Below are positions 1 to 8,558 of a stretch of 28,545 bases of DNA, in pieces. The DNA comes from DATGHS01 sp035307785 (lineage in GTDB: Bacteria; Planctomycetota; Planctomycetia; Gemmatales; Gemmataceae): positions 1-28,545 of the forward strand of contig DATGHS010000490.1 in the NCBI GenBank assembly GCA_035307785.1, in the 5' to 3' direction. Under the pieces are notes generated by a model. That model had not been told where the DNA came from. It searched no databases and saw nothing but the letters and a program-made list of their open reading frames with translations. Position 1 is the first letter of the stretch. Each line of letters opens with the position of its first letter. A program made the translations under genes and the position numbers.

Positions 1-152
1 GACCTGAGTGCTATCTATCCTTTCCCCAACTCGTACCATCGACCGCCGCTGCGCAGGTTCTTTGAGAATTCCAAGCGAGGTCCCGAAATCGGCAACGATA
101 AACTTCCGGTGCTACGGAGTTTAACAGCGGAGCGAAGGCGGGAGGATTTGAC
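1..152. other. Upstream region of gpsA, no gene assigned
   Basis: No complete gene can be supported here. One frame stays open from the window edge but shows no recognisable protein, so it may be the tail of an upstream gene or chance. The last bases hold a good ribosome binding site (GGGAGG) about 6 nt before the gpsA ATG. Confidence 0.4.
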
Positions 153-1148
153 ATGCCGGCAAAATTTGCCAGCCTTGGCGACGGCGCCTGGGGGACTGCC
201 ATCGCTTTGCACCTGGCGCAGAACCCGGAAAATCGCGTCTGCCTGTGGAGTGCTTTCGAAGAGAATGCGCGCATCTTGAGGGAAAAACGCGAGAATGTCC
301 GGCTTTTGCCGGGCGTGCCGATTAGCGACGCCTTGGTGCTGACGACCGATATTCGCGAGGCACTCGCCGATGCGGAACTGGGAATCGTCGCCATACCCAC
401 GGTTTATCTGCGGAAAACATCGCAGCGCATGATCGGAATCTGGCCGAAGAGGTTGCCGGCTTTGAGCCTGGCGAAGGGACTGGAGAACGAGACCTTCGAA
501 CGGCCAACGCAGATATTGCAGGAAGTGCTGGGCATGGAATCGGTGGCCGTGCTGAGCGGACCGAGCCACGCGGAAGAAGTGAGCCGGGGGAAGCCAACTT
601 CCGTCGTGGTCGCGTGTGCCGACGAACAGCTTGCGGTCCGCATTCAGCACGTCTTCACGACCGATCGCTTCCGTACCTACACGAATCTCGACGTGATCGG
701 CGTGGAATTGGCCGGAGCGCTGAAGAACGTCATCGGCATCGCCGCGGGGATCGGCGACGGGCTGGTCTTCGGCGATAACGCGAAGTCGGCCTTGCTCACG
801 CGCGGCCTCGTCGAGATGGCACGATTCGGCGTGGCGATGGGAGCGGAGCATGCGACCTTCTTTGGCCTCGCCGGGCTGGGCGATCTGATCACGACCTGTG
901 TCAGCCCGCATGGCCGCAATCGCCGCGTCGGTGAGCGGCTGGGGCGCGGCGAAAAGCTAGCGGATATCTTGAGCAGCACGCCTATGGTGGCCGAGGGCGT
1001 GTACACGGCCCGCAGCGTGCATTTCCGGGCCGGGGCAATGGGCATCGACCTGCCGATCATGGAACAGGTCTACCGCGTGCTCTACGAAGACAAGCCGGCG
1101 CTGGAAGCGGTATATTCGCTGATGGTGCGGCAACCGAAGAAGGAGTGA
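153..1148 (+). CDS. gpsA: NAD(P)H-dependent glycerol-3-phosphate dehydrogenase
   Basis: This enzyme reduces dihydroxyacetone phosphate to sn-glycerol 3-phosphate in the cytoplasm, supplying the backbone for phospholipids. The 331-residue length is normal for the family. An N-terminal Rossmann motif GDGAWG lies at residues 9-14, a conserved SLAKGLE segment carries Lys108, and the catalytic Lys191 sits in GALKNV. The C-terminal half carries the GLAGLGDL and GRNRRVG segments typical of GpsA. The ATG start is supported by GGGAGG 6 nt upstream. The second residue of the usual GxGxWG signature is Asp here, a small variation. The gene is followed by an inverted repeat, so it may be transcribed alone or end a unit that begins outside the window. 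Confidence 0.96.
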   Translation: MPAKFASLGDGAWGTAIALHLAQNPENRVCLWSAFEENARILREKRENVRLLPGVPISDALVLTTDIREALADAELGIVAIPTVYLRKTSQRMIGIWPKRLPALSLAKGLENETFERPTQILQEVLGMESVAVLSGPSHAEEVSRGKPTSVVVACADEQLAVRIQHVFTTDRFRTYTNLDVIGVELAGALKNVIGIAAGIGDGLVFGDNAKSALLTRGLVEMARFGVAMGAEHATFFGLAGLGDLITTCVSPHGRNRRVGERLGRGEKLADILSSTPMVAEGVYTARSVHFRAGAMGIDLPIMEQVYRVLYEDKPALEAVYSLMVRQPKKE

Positions 1149-1158
1149 AAAGGCATTT

Positions 1159-1272
1159 AACCACTGATTACACGGATAGTACGGATAAAAAATCAAAAGA
1201 ATCAGTACGTCGTTGCGCAGTGTTTGCTTATCGACATTTTCTTGTCCGTGCTATCCGTGCAATCAGTGGTTG
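1159..1272. repeat. Inverted repeat, ATCCGTG family, copy 1
   Basis: The left arm at 1159-1187 (AACCACTGATTACACGGAT...) pairs imperfectly with the right arm at 1243-1272 (...ATCCGTGCAATCAGTGGTT). A second copy of the same family lies at 21838-21919, so this is a dispersed palindromic element and not a one-off terminator. It fills the space between gpsA and the DUF1802 gene. Confidence 0.85.
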
Positions 1273-1293
1273 CTTTTTTTGGAAAACCAGATC

Positions 1294-1866
1294 ATGCTCC
1301 AAATTGCCTTTAAAGAATGGGCCGTGATTTGCAAGGCGCTGGCTGAGGGCAAGCAGGCGCTCATTTTGCGCAAAGGCGGCATTGCCGAATCGGGCGGCGA
1401 GTTCAAGCCCGAGCATGCACGCTTCTGGCTTTATCCCACGTATCTGCACGAGCATCGCGATGGCATCAAACAGGATGCTATGCCGTTATTCGAGCAAGCA
1501 ATTCAGGAGCGGCCGCCGGCGGGAATGCTGCGATTCAGCCATTTCGCCGAAGTGACCGGCGTGTACGATGTGCGCTCGGAAGACATGGCGCTGGCGCTCG
1601 ACGACATGCACATCTGGTCGGAAAGGACGGTGCGCGAGAAGTTCTATTATCGCCGCTCGGGGATCTACGTATTGCCTGTCCGAGTCTATCGCGCAGCACA
1701 GGTACACGAATTGCCGGAGTTGCCGGAATACGCGGGCTGCCGGACCTGGGTGGAATTGAAACAGGGGCTGCCGACCGAGGGCGCGACGCCGGTGCTGGAC
1801 GATCGCGCCTATGACGAAATTCTTCGGGCAATCGATCGCCGGTTGAATCCGATTGCGTTTGCGTGA
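1294..1866 (+). CDS. DUF1802 family protein
   Basis: The product is 190 residues. The opening segment FKEWAVICKALAEGKQ, followed by LILRKGGI and FWLYPTY, is the signature I associate with DUF1802, a family of unknown function found in cyanobacteria, planctomycetes and some other bacteria. No signal peptide or membrane segment is visible, so it is probably cytoplasmic. The frame is open further upstream into the repeat, but the ATG at 1294 directly precedes the conserved domain, so I chose it. The ribosome binding site there is weak (GGAAAA). No function can be assigned; the gene sits between two palindromic repeats and shows no clear operon partner. Confidence 0.8.
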   Translation: MLQIAFKEWAVICKALAEGKQALILRKGGIAESGGEFKPEHARFWLYPTYLHEHRDGIKQDAMPLFEQAIQERPPAGMLRFSHFAEVTGVYDVRSEDMALALDDMHIWSERTVREKFYYRRSGIYVLPVRVYRAAQVHELPELPEYAGCRTWVELKQGLPTEGATPVLDDRAYDEILRAIDRRLNPIAFA

Positions 1867-1875
1867 CCCGCCAAG

Positions 1876-1961
1876 TCCCCTCCCCCTGGATGGGGGAGGG
1901 TTAGGGTGGGGGTGAGAGAGGCTTCCCCCCACCCCAACCCTCCCCCACAAGGGGCGAGGGC
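1876..1961. repeat. Inverted repeat, CCCTCCCCC/GGGGGAGGG family, copy 1
   Basis: This is a G/C-run palindrome. The left half contains CCTCCCCCTGGATGGGGGAGG followed by a G-rich tail, and the right half is the approximate reverse complement. It lies in the spacer between DUF1802 and the oxidoreductase. A second member of this family is found inside the glycosyltransferase gene at 10103-10226. Confidence 0.8.
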
Positions 1962-2044
1962 TTTCAGTTTGCGTGACGCTCGCCGAGTCAGCGCTTTTGC
2001 GTAAACATACCTCATTGCCGCACACTTATTCCGGGGGGAAGAAC

Positions 2045-3067
2045 ATGGTGCGCGTTGGCATTGTGGGCATCGGCTTCATGGGTTGGATTCATTATCTCGC
2101 CCATCAGAAAGTGCAGAACGCCAAGCTGGTAGCAGTTTGTAGCCGCGATCCGAAGAAGCTGGCCGGAGATTGGCGCTCGATTCGCGGTAACTTCGGCCCG
2201 CCGGGCGAGATGGTCGATCTGAAGGGAACCAAAGGCTACGGCTGGCTCGACCAAATGCTGGCGGACCCGGACATCGATCTCATTGATATTTGCAATCCCA
2301 CGGCGCAGCACGAAGAGACCGCCATCAAGGCGTTGAAAGCCGGCAAGCATGTGCTGGTAGAAAAGGCGATTTCGCTCACGGCCGAAGGGGCCGACCGTAT
2401 GCTGGACGCCGCCAAGCAAGCGGGCCGGTTGCTGATGGTGGCGCACGTGCTGCCGTTTGTGCCGGAATTTGCCTACGCGGCCGAGGCAGTGCGCAGTGGC
2501 AAGCATGGCAAGCCGCTAGGCGCGCATTTCAAGCGTGTGATCTCGAAGCCGGACTGGTCGGCCGAGATTGGCGATGCGGCCGCCACGGGCGGTCCGGCCG
2601 TCGATCTGCACATTCACGACACTCACTTTATCGGCCTTTTGTGCGGCGTGCCGAAGCGCGTGTTTTCATCTGGAATTGAGGAAAAGGGAGCGGTGAATTA
2701 CCTCACAACACAGTATTTGTACGGCCCAAACGGGCCGGCAGTTTCCTGCTCCAGCGGCGCATTAGCCATGAGCGGCCGGCCGTTTGTGCACGGCTTCGAG
2801 ATTTATTTGGAGAAGGCGACGTTGATCTTCGAGTCCGGGGCGATTCCGTTAACCGTCCTTACGAACGACGGCAAGTCGGATCAGCCGAAATTATCGGGCG
2901 GCGATCCGGCCGAGGCCTTCGTGGCCGAGATTCAAGCGGCAGTGGACGGCGTGACAGCCGGCAAGGCGCCGGACTTATTGAGCGGCAAATTGGCCCGCGA
3001 TGCGCTGGTAATGTGCTTGAAGGAGTGCGATTCGGTGCGCAGCGGTCAAGCGGTAGAAATAAAGTAA
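2045..3067 (+). CDS. Gfo/Idh/MocA family NAD(P)-dependent oxidoreductase
   Basis: The protein has 340 residues and the two-domain architecture of the Gfo/Idh/MocA family, which usually oxidises or reduces sugars, inositols or related polyols in the cytoplasm. The N-terminal Rossmann motif GIVGIGFMG starts near residue 5. The conserved Glu-Lys pair at 106-107 (VLVEKAIS) corresponds to the EKP motif, here with Ala in place of Pro. A VDLHIHDTHF segment matches the substrate-domain helix carrying conserved Asp and His residues. The ATG at 2045 follows a G-rich ribosome binding site (GGGGGGAAG), which is much better supported than the open frame upstream. The substrate cannot be told from sequence. 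Planctomycetes carry many paralogues of this family. Confidence 0.9.
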   Translation: MVRVGIVGIGFMGWIHYLAHQKVQNAKLVAVCSRDPKKLAGDWRSIRGNFGPPGEMVDLKGTKGYGWLDQMLADPDIDLIDICNPTAQHEETAIKALKAGKHVLVEKAISLTAEGADRMLDAAKQAGRLLMVAHVLPFVPEFAYAAEAVRSGKHGKPLGAHFKRVISKPDWSAEIGDAAATGGPAVDLHIHDTHFIGLLCGVPKRVFSSGIEEKGAVNYLTTQYLYGPNGPAVSCSSGALAMSGRPFVHGFEIYLEKATLIFESGAIPLTVLTNDGKSDQPKLSGGDPAEAFVAEIQAAVDGVTAGKAPDLLSGKLARDALVMCLKECDSVRSGQAVEIK

Positions 3068-3072
3068 AGACG

Positions 3073-3120
3073 GAGCCCGCAGCGCAAGCAAGGGACCGCC
3101 CTTGCTTGCGCTGCGGGCTC
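3073..3120. repeat. Perfect 22-bp inverted repeat before larC (copy A)
   Basis: The arms at 3073-3094 and 3099-3120 are exact reverse complements, starting GAGCCCGCAGCGCAAGC and ending in its complement, with a 4-nt loop. The same 22-bp arms recur at 14550-14596 before aroB. The element fills almost the whole spacer between the oxidoreductase stop and the larC start. Confidence 0.95.
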
Positions 3121-3135
3121 ACCGGGATTAATTCC

Positions 3136-4296
3136 ATGCGTGTGGCCCACTTCGATTGTTTCAGCGGCATCAGCGGCGATATGACGCTCGCAGCGCTGGT
3201 CGATGCCGGCGTGGATCGCGAGGCCATAGCGCAAGGTTTGAACTCGCTCGGGTTGCCCATTCGCCTTATCTGGGAACAAGAGAAGCGCTGCGGCATCTCT
3301 GGCACGCATTTGCAAGTTGAAGTAAATGAGGAGCCGCAACATCGTTTCCTGCCGGAAATCGAAGACACCATCGCGCACGGCAAGCTGACAGTGCTCCAGC
3401 GCGATCTGGCTCTGGGCATCTTTCGGCGACTGGCCCAGGCCGAGGCGCGGGTACACGGCATTCCGGTTGAAAAGGTGCATTTCCACGAAGTCGGGGCGCT
3501 CGACAGCATTACCGACATTGTGGGCTCGGCCATCGGCATCGACTTGCTGGGCGTCGAGCACATCAGCAGCCGGTCGGTGCCGCCGGGTTCGGGGAGCGTG
3601 AAGTGCGCCCACGGTTTAATGCCCGTACCGGCGCCGGCCACCGCCTTCCTGCTCGAAAACGTGCCACTGGCCACGGTGCCCGTGAAAGGCGAAATGACCA
3701 CGCCTACCGGGGCCGCGATTCTGACGACGGTGGTAAAGGAATGGACCGAGCAGCCGAGCATGACGATATCGAAAATCGGCCACGGTTTGGGAACGCGGGA
3801 TTACCCCGATTGGCCCAATGTTTTGCGGCTCTTCATCGGCGAAAAGAAAAGTGCCGGCGAAGAGGCCGACGAAGTCTGGGTTCTGGAGACGAACCTGGAC
3901 GACATTCCTTCCGAGCTCATCGGTTATTGCTTCGATCAGTTGTTCGCGGCCGGGGCGTTGGACGTGTTCAGCACGCCGATCCAGATGAAGAAGAACCGGC
4001 CGGGCGTTTTGCTCAGCGTTTTGTGCTCGGAAGAGAAGATCGCCGAATTGGAAGCAATCCTCTTCCGCGAGACGGCGACATTCGGTATCCGCCGTTACCC
4101 GGCCCAGCGGCACAAGTTGCGCCGCGAGACGAGTACGGTGCAGACGCCGTGGGGGCCCATCCGCGGCAAGATCGGCCGGCGCGATGGGCTGACCATCTTC
4201 ACGCCGGAGTACGAAGATTGCGCCCGCGTGGCCCGCGAGCGCGGCATTCCGCTGCGCGAAGTGTACGACCGGGCCCGGCGAGGCAGCCATGAGTAA
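3136..4296 (+). CDS. larC: LarC-type nickel insertion protein (nickel-pincer cofactor synthesis)
   Basis: LarC is the CTP-dependent cyclometallase that inserts nickel into the pincer cofactor used by lactate racemase (LarA) and related enzymes. The N-terminal FDCFSGISGDM is the hallmark of the family (formerly DUF111). A HFHEVGALDSITD segment, a TPTGAAIL segment and a GLGTRD segment follow in the expected order. At 386 residues it is a single uninterrupted frame, whereas the Lactiplantibacillus gene needs a programmed frameshift to join larC1 and larC2. The frame is open upstream through the repeat, but the ATG at 3136 opens directly into the family N-terminus. No larA, larB or larE is present in the window. 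The 3' end overlaps the next gene in ATGAGTAA. Confidence 0.93.
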   Translation: MRVAHFDCFSGISGDMTLAALVDAGVDREAIAQGLNSLGLPIRLIWEQEKRCGISGTHLQVEVNEEPQHRFLPEIEDTIAHGKLTVLQRDLALGIFRRLAQAEARVHGIPVEKVHFHEVGALDSITDIVGSAIGIDLLGVEHISSRSVPPGSGSVKCAHGLMPVPAPATAFLLENVPLATVPVKGEMTTPTGAAILTTVVKEWTEQPSMTISKIGHGLGTRDYPDWPNVLRLFIGEKKSAGEEADEVWVLETNLDDIPSELIGYCFDQLFAAGALDVFSTPIQMKKNRPGVLLSVLCSEEKIAELEAILFRETATFGIRRYPAQRHKLRRETSTVQTPWGPIRGKIGRRDGLTIFTPEYEDCARVARERGIPLREVYDRARRGSHE

Positions 4297-5134
4297 GATT
4301 CCGCGCTGGCGGCGAAACCTATACCGCGTGGCAGGCTACTCATGTGTCGGCTACCTGGTGATTGCGGTGTCGGCGATGTTTTTTGAAAACTATCTCGTTT
4401 ACTTCCCCACGAAAGCCAGTTCGTACTGGGATGAAGCGCCGCAACTTCCCAAGCGCGATTTGAACTTCATCTCGGCAGACGGCACGAAGATTCACGCCTG
4501 GTGGTGCCCGCGCGACGGGGCCCCGGGTGCGTTGCTCTATTGCCACGGTAACGGCGGGAATTTGAGCATGCGGGCCGAGTGGTTTCGGGATTTGCAGGAA
4601 GGGCTGAACGTGTCGGTGCTGGCGATTGATTACCCCGGCTACGGCAAGAGCGACGGCCGGCCGAGCGAGCAAGGTTGTTATGCCGCAGCCGAGGCGGCGT
4701 TCGATTGGCTCACGAATGAGGCCCACATTCCGCCGGAGCAGATTGTGCTGTTCGGCGAATCACTCGGCGGCGGCGTGGCAACCGAAATTGCGACACGCCG
4801 GCCTTGCCGCGCGCTGGTGCTTTATTGCAGCTTTCTTTCGGTGCCCGAAGTCGGGCAGCATCACTATCGATTCTTGCCGGTGCGGCGCTTCATGCGCAAT
4901 CGATTTGATAACGACAGCAAAATACCCGGCCTGAAAATACCGGTATTCATTGCACATGGGGATGCCGACGGCGTGATTCCACCATCGCACGCAATGCAGC
5001 TGTTCGCGATTGCCAACGGACCGAAGGCGATTTACTGGGAAGCCGGGGCGGGGCACGTGATGGATCCAAGCCCGGCATTTCTGGCCGCGCTACGCGATTT
5101 CCTGGAAAAACACGCTCCCGTTGCGCCTAAATAA
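4289..5134 (+). CDS. Membrane-anchored alpha/beta hydrolase (BEM46/ABHD13-like)
   Basis: This 281-residue protein has one N-terminal membrane segment at about residues 15-33, then an alpha/beta-hydrolase domain. The catalytic triad can be read as Ser158 (GESLGGG), Asp227 (HGDADGVIP) and His256 (GAGHVMD). The oxyanion segment CHGNGGN precedes LAIDYPGYGKSDG, typical of the BEM46/ABHD13 group. The enzyme probably faces the periplasm or stays membrane-tethered; its substrate is unknown. Its ATG overlaps the larC stop by 8 nt, which implies translational coupling and shared transcription, although no functional link to nickel-pincer synthesis is established. Confidence 0.88.
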   Translation: MSKIPRWRRNLYRVAGYSCVGYLVIAVSAMFFENYLVYFPTKASSYWDEAPQLPKRDLNFISADGTKIHAWWCPRDGAPGALLYCHGNGGNLSMRAEWFRDLQEGLNVSVLAIDYPGYGKSDGRPSEQGCYAAAEAAFDWLTNEAHIPPEQIVLFGESLGGGVATEIATRRPCRALVLYCSFLSVPEVGQHHYRFLPVRRFMRNRFDNDSKIPGLKIPVFIAHGDADGVIPPSHAMQLFAIANGPKAIYWEAGAGHVMDPSPAFLAALRDFLEKHAPVAPK

Positions 5135-5204
5135 TTGGTGCCGGCCGCAATTCGGCACCGCGAATTCCGAATTACTCTCAGGACTATTCGAAAGCGAGGT
5201 TTTT

Positions 5205-5639
5205 ATGAGTCACGACATCACGTCGAACGCGCCGCCGCCGGAACCGCCTCCGCCCATAGTCCCTGTCGCGGATGGAGATGCGCCATCCCGCGGCCTGACA
5301 CAGGATGAAAAAACCTGGGGCATGCTCTGTCACTTGTCGGCGTTGGTGGGGTTGGCGGTGGGCGGCTTCACCTTCCTGGGACCGCTCATTTGTTGGTTGG
5401 TGAAAAAGGATGAATCGGCCTTTATCGATCGGCACGGCAAGGAATCGTTGAACTTCCAGTTGAACATGCTGGTCCTGGCCCTGCTGACGATTCCGCTCGT
5501 GTTCATCACGTTTGGAATCCTGTTTTTCTTGCCGCTAGCTGTTGCGGTCGTCGCCATTGTTATGCCCATTATCGCGGGCATGAAAGCCAACAACGGCGAA
5601 GAGTATCAATACCCGTATATCGTGCGGGTGATCAAGTAA
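5205..5639 (+). CDS. DUF4870 (Tic20-like) membrane protein
   Basis: The protein has 144 residues. It begins with a Pro-rich cytoplasmic tail (residues 9-20), then TQDEKTWGMLCHLSAL, a hydrophobic segment, FIDRHGKESLNFQLN, and two further hydrophobic segments ending in YPYIVRVIK. This order is characteristic of DUF4870, a small polytopic membrane family of unknown function related to Tic20. The ATG is supported by an AAAGCGAGG sequence upstream. Three to four membrane spans are likely. Confidence 0.88.
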   Translation: MSHDITSNAPPPEPPPPIVPVADGDAPSRGLTQDEKTWGMLCHLSALVGLAVGGFTFLGPLICWLVKKDESAFIDRHGKESLNFQLNMLVLALLTIPLVFITFGILFFLPLAVAVVAIVMPIIAGMKANNGEEYQYPYIVRVIK

Positions 5640-6032
5640 GGCACTTGGCGGCTGAGCCGGGAGCGCCAGCGACCGGATGTTGTGCGCCCAACATCCGGTC
5701 GCTGGCGCTCCCGGCTCACACACTGCTACCGAACGGCATAATGGTCACATAAAATCAAACCGCCGTGGAAATCGCTGTCCGACTTCCCGGCGGTTTGCAT
5801 GGAATCAGAAAAAAAGGTCCCAACGAACATGTCTCCAGCGTCGCCCAGTCACCAGAAGCATCATTCGTCGGGACAACCAATAAATAGGTTTAATTTTCCA
5901 GCCAGTCAAATCACTTTTTTGCGCCTTTTGCACTTTTTCCGCGCGCACGGCAAGGTTCATCTCGCTCTGGACAGCTCGCGTTATTAGAATGTCTGCACAT
6001 GACGGAATATGGCACGAAGTGTTGGAAGCACT
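5640..6032. other. Intergenic region with a long palindrome
   Basis: This stretch holds a 30-bp perfect inverted repeat (5653-5718), and after it a weaker hairpin with AAACCGCCG/CGGCGGTTT arms (about 5758-5798). The remainder is comparatively A+T rich and is a plausible promoter region for the McrB-like gene. Short open frames here lack ribosome binding sites and protein-like composition, so none is called. Confidence 0.6.
5653..5718. repeat. 30-bp perfect inverted repeat
   Basis: The arms at 5653-5682 and 5689-5718 (TGAGCCGGGAGCGCCAGCGA... and its complement) match perfectly over 30 bp around the 6-nt loop TGCGCC. It lacks a T-run, so it is not a standard intrinsic terminator. It resembles the other palindromic repeats of this genome. 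Confidence 0.95.
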
Positions 6033-8357
6033 ATGAACCCATCTCGCCTGTCCCGGCTGCCGCTGGCGCCGCTGCTGCACTCTTACCTCGATTCGCGGGC
6101 CAAATCCAACGCGGCTGAAATTCCAATCTTCACTAGAAGATCATCGGCTGTGAGTGCGGCGCGCGAGTCCCTGTGCTCCGCAGAGTTCCTCGATCGCGCT
6201 ACCGATGCCGAATTCCGCGCGCGGCTGCAAGCGTTTTGCACCAAAGCCGCATTTGCGACCATGAATCCGGAAGGCATCTGGAAGCACGCCGTCTGGATTC
6301 GCCATGCGCTGAATCATTTGCTGCACTGTGCGGAGCGGTTTAGCGTGAAGGTCGAGCGCATACTTTCGGAAGATGGGCCGTATCACGTTCCCGGCGTCAG
6401 CCTCGAGTTCTGGTCCGCTATCTTTCAGGCCACCAGCCCCGAAGAAATGCCGAGCTGGCTGCCGCAGACGGAACTCGGGCTTGAGCGGCTCGGCCGGCTG
6501 GCCGACTTCTTTCGGCCAAGGCCATGCCAGAGCTACGCGGCCCTGTGCTCGCTCTGGAACGAATGCCGGGGAATGCAGCCCGATTTGCAAGCGGCCGAAT
6601 TCGATTTCTTCCTGATCTGCGTGGCCGTGCTGCAAAATCGTGAAATCGACCCGACATGGACGTTGGCCCTTCTGAGCCCGACGCTGGAGCGCGAATTGTC
6701 CGTTCCGAAGGAGCGCCTGCGCTCATTTGGCGGCTTCTGCTCCGACACGTTCCGTTTCTTGGCGGAATTAAAACACAATAACTACCGCGCTTGGATGGAA
6801 ACGCAGCGCGAGCGCTATCACTTTGTCCTGCGCGAGCCGATGCGGGAATTGGCCGCGGCGCTCGCTGACCGCTACGTGCGGCCGGTGCTGCACCAACAAC
6901 ATGGCTGGAAACTGGAAACGCTGCCTCGGCCGGGCCAATGCCTGTCGAGCATTAGCAAGAACAGTTATGGCCGCTCGGCGCCTTATGAAACGTCGCTCTG
7001 GTTTGCGTTCTACCGGCCCGACCAGGGCAGCAAGCGCAACGACGCCCAGCTATTCGTGCGCGTCGAAGCAGACGGCGTGAGCTTCGGTTTGCACATCCCG
7101 GCGAAAGCAAAGAACGTGCTGAGTCAGTTTCATAAGAACTTCGAACAGCACATCGAGAGCCTGTTCCGTTCGTTGGGCGAGAATGACCTGCTCGCTCACT
7201 GTTTGCCGCCTCCGCGCAAGCGGGAATCGTTGCATTCCGCATTTCGCATTCCACACGTCGCGCCGAGAAATGCGTTGGAATTGGCCGGCTGGGCCATGGG
7301 CCGCAGCATCACGATCGCGCGCCATCTTCCGCCAGACTCGCCGCTGCTCCGGCACGATGACCTTGTCGGCGAAATTCTGATGCTGTTCGAGCGCCTCTCG
7401 CCGATTTACGCCTGCGCTATCGAAGCCGATCCAACGCGCTGGTTCGCCGGCCCCACGGAGCACCCGTCAATCGTGAACTTCCGGGATGAAGACTTCCAGC
7501 GACAGACGTTCTTGAGCACCGATTGGCTCGCCCGCGCTCGCACACTGCTGCAACTGAAAAGGCAATTGATTCTTCAGGGAGTGCCCGGCACCGGAAAAAC
7601 GCACGTGGCCCGCAAGCTGGCCAGGCTTCTTGCCCGTGGCCGGGAAGACGCCATCCGGCTCGTGCAGTTCCATCCGGCGTATAGTTATGAAGACTTCGTG
7701 GAGGGTATTCGGCCCACCAGCATCGAATCCAACGGGCGGATGGAAATCACCTATCCGGTGGAAGACGGAGTACTCTGTGCTTTCGCGGCTCAAGCGGCGA
7801 GCCGGCCCGCCGAACCGCACGTGCTGATCATCGATGAAATTAATCGTGGCAACTTGCCGCGCATCTTTGGTGAATTGCTACATTTGCTGGAATATCGCGA
7901 CCAGGCCGTCGTCTTGGCGCGCTCAGCTCGGCCATTTCGCTTGCCGCCGAATTTATACCTGATCGGTACCATGAACGCGGCCGACTACTCGGTGACAGCG
8001 CTGGATCAGGCTTTGCGTCGAAGATTCTCGATTCTCGAAATGATGCCGGATACCAACGTGTTGTCCGCCTGGTTGTGTGAACACCCGCCGGCCGGCGGCG
8101 AAGAATTCGCGCAAGCCGTGGTCGCTCTTTTGGCCGGGTTGAATACCCGCTTGCGCAATGATCTGGGGCCGCGCTACCAGATCGGGCACAGCTACTTCAT
8201 GGCGCCGTTCCTCGACGAGAATCGCTTGCGTTTGATCTGGGATCATCACATTCGCCCGCTGCTGATGGATTATTTCTCGCAACGGCCAGACCGGCTCGCG
8301 GCATATGAATTTGAGCGCCTCTATACTGCAAATTCGAAGACGCACTTGCGGGCGTGA
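6033..8357 (+). CDS. McrB-like AAA+ NTPase with embedded DUF2461-like domain
   Basis: The product has 774 residues. Residues 1-240 are unrecognised, with an FATMNPEGIWKHAVWIRHAL segment. Residues about 240-385 (FLAELKHNNYRAWMETQRE, then NSYGRSAPYETS) resemble DUF2461/TIGR02453. The C-terminal AAA+ domain has Walker A GVPGTGKT at 516-523, Walker B LIIDEINRG with Asp601-Glu602, and the McrB-type GTMNAAD at 645-651 followed by LDQALRRRF with candidate arginine fingers at 662-664. McrB proteins are GTPase motors that drive McrC nucleases in modification-dependent restriction. No mcrC lies in the window, so a defence role is only an inference. I prefer the ATG at 6033 (GGAAG upstream) over an in-frame ATG at 6009. 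Confidence 0.85.
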   Translation: MNPSRLSRLPLAPLLHSYLDSRAKSNAAEIPIFTRRSSAVSAARESLCSAEFLDRATDAEFRARLQAFCTKAAFATMNPEGIWKHAVWIRHALNHLLHCAERFSVKVERILSEDGPYHVPGVSLEFWSAIFQATSPEEMPSWLPQTELGLERLGRLADFFRPRPCQSYAALCSLWNECRGMQPDLQAAEFDFFLICVAVLQNREIDPTWTLALLSPTLERELSVPKERLRSFGGFCSDTFRFLAELKHNNYRAWMETQRERYHFVLREPMRELAAALADRYVRPVLHQQHGWKLETLPRPGQCLSSISKNSYGRSAPYETSLWFAFYRPDQGSKRNDAQLFVRVEADGVSFGLHIPAKAKNVLSQFHKNFEQHIESLFRSLGENDLLAHCLPPPRKRESLHSAFRIPHVAPRNALELAGWAMGRSITIARHLPPDSPLLRHDDLVGEILMLFERLSPIYACAIEADPTRWFAGPTEHPSIVNFRDEDFQRQTFLSTDWLARARTLLQLKRQLILQGVPGTGKTHVARKLARLLARGREDAIRLVQFHPAYSYEDFVEGIRPTSIESNGRMEITYPVEDGVLCAFAAQAASRPAEPHVLIIDEINRGNLPRIFGELLHLLEYRDQAVVLARSARPFRLPPNLYLIGTMNAADYSVTALDQALRRRFSILEMMPDTNVLSAWLCEHPPAGGEEFAQAVVALLAGLNTRLRNDLGPRYQIGHSYFMAPFLDENRLRLIWDHHIRPLLMDYFSQRPDRLAAYEFERLYTANSKTHLRA

Positions 8358-8361
8358 CCGC

Positions 8362-8423
8362 ACACCAGCCCGAAGCGTAAGCGAGGATGCGTCTGCGCCC
8401 TCGCTCACGCTTTGGGCTGGTGT
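8362..8423. repeat. Inverted repeat after the McrB-like gene
   Basis: The arms ACACCAGCCCGAAGCGTAAG (from 8362) and its near complement ending at 8423 (CTTTGGGCTGGTGT) form a long hairpin with one or two mismatches. It begins 4 nt after the stop codon. There is no T-run, so it may slow or protect transcripts rather than terminate them by the intrinsic route. Confidence 0.85.
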
Positions 8424-8558
8424 TTATCCGGCGGACCGCCATATCGTCGAGTCGGGGTGGAGAGCCGGACGTATCCGTACGATTTCCTTGCCCATCTGCC
8501 AGCGCTGACCTAGACTTGTATGCCCCAATCGTCGCCCGCCACAACTGAGAGTTGCACC

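Noticed and set aside
5799..5987. Short open frame of 62 codons on the plus strand
   Set aside because: It has no ribosome binding site, an unconvincing composition, and overlaps the A+T-rich upstream region of the McrB-like gene.
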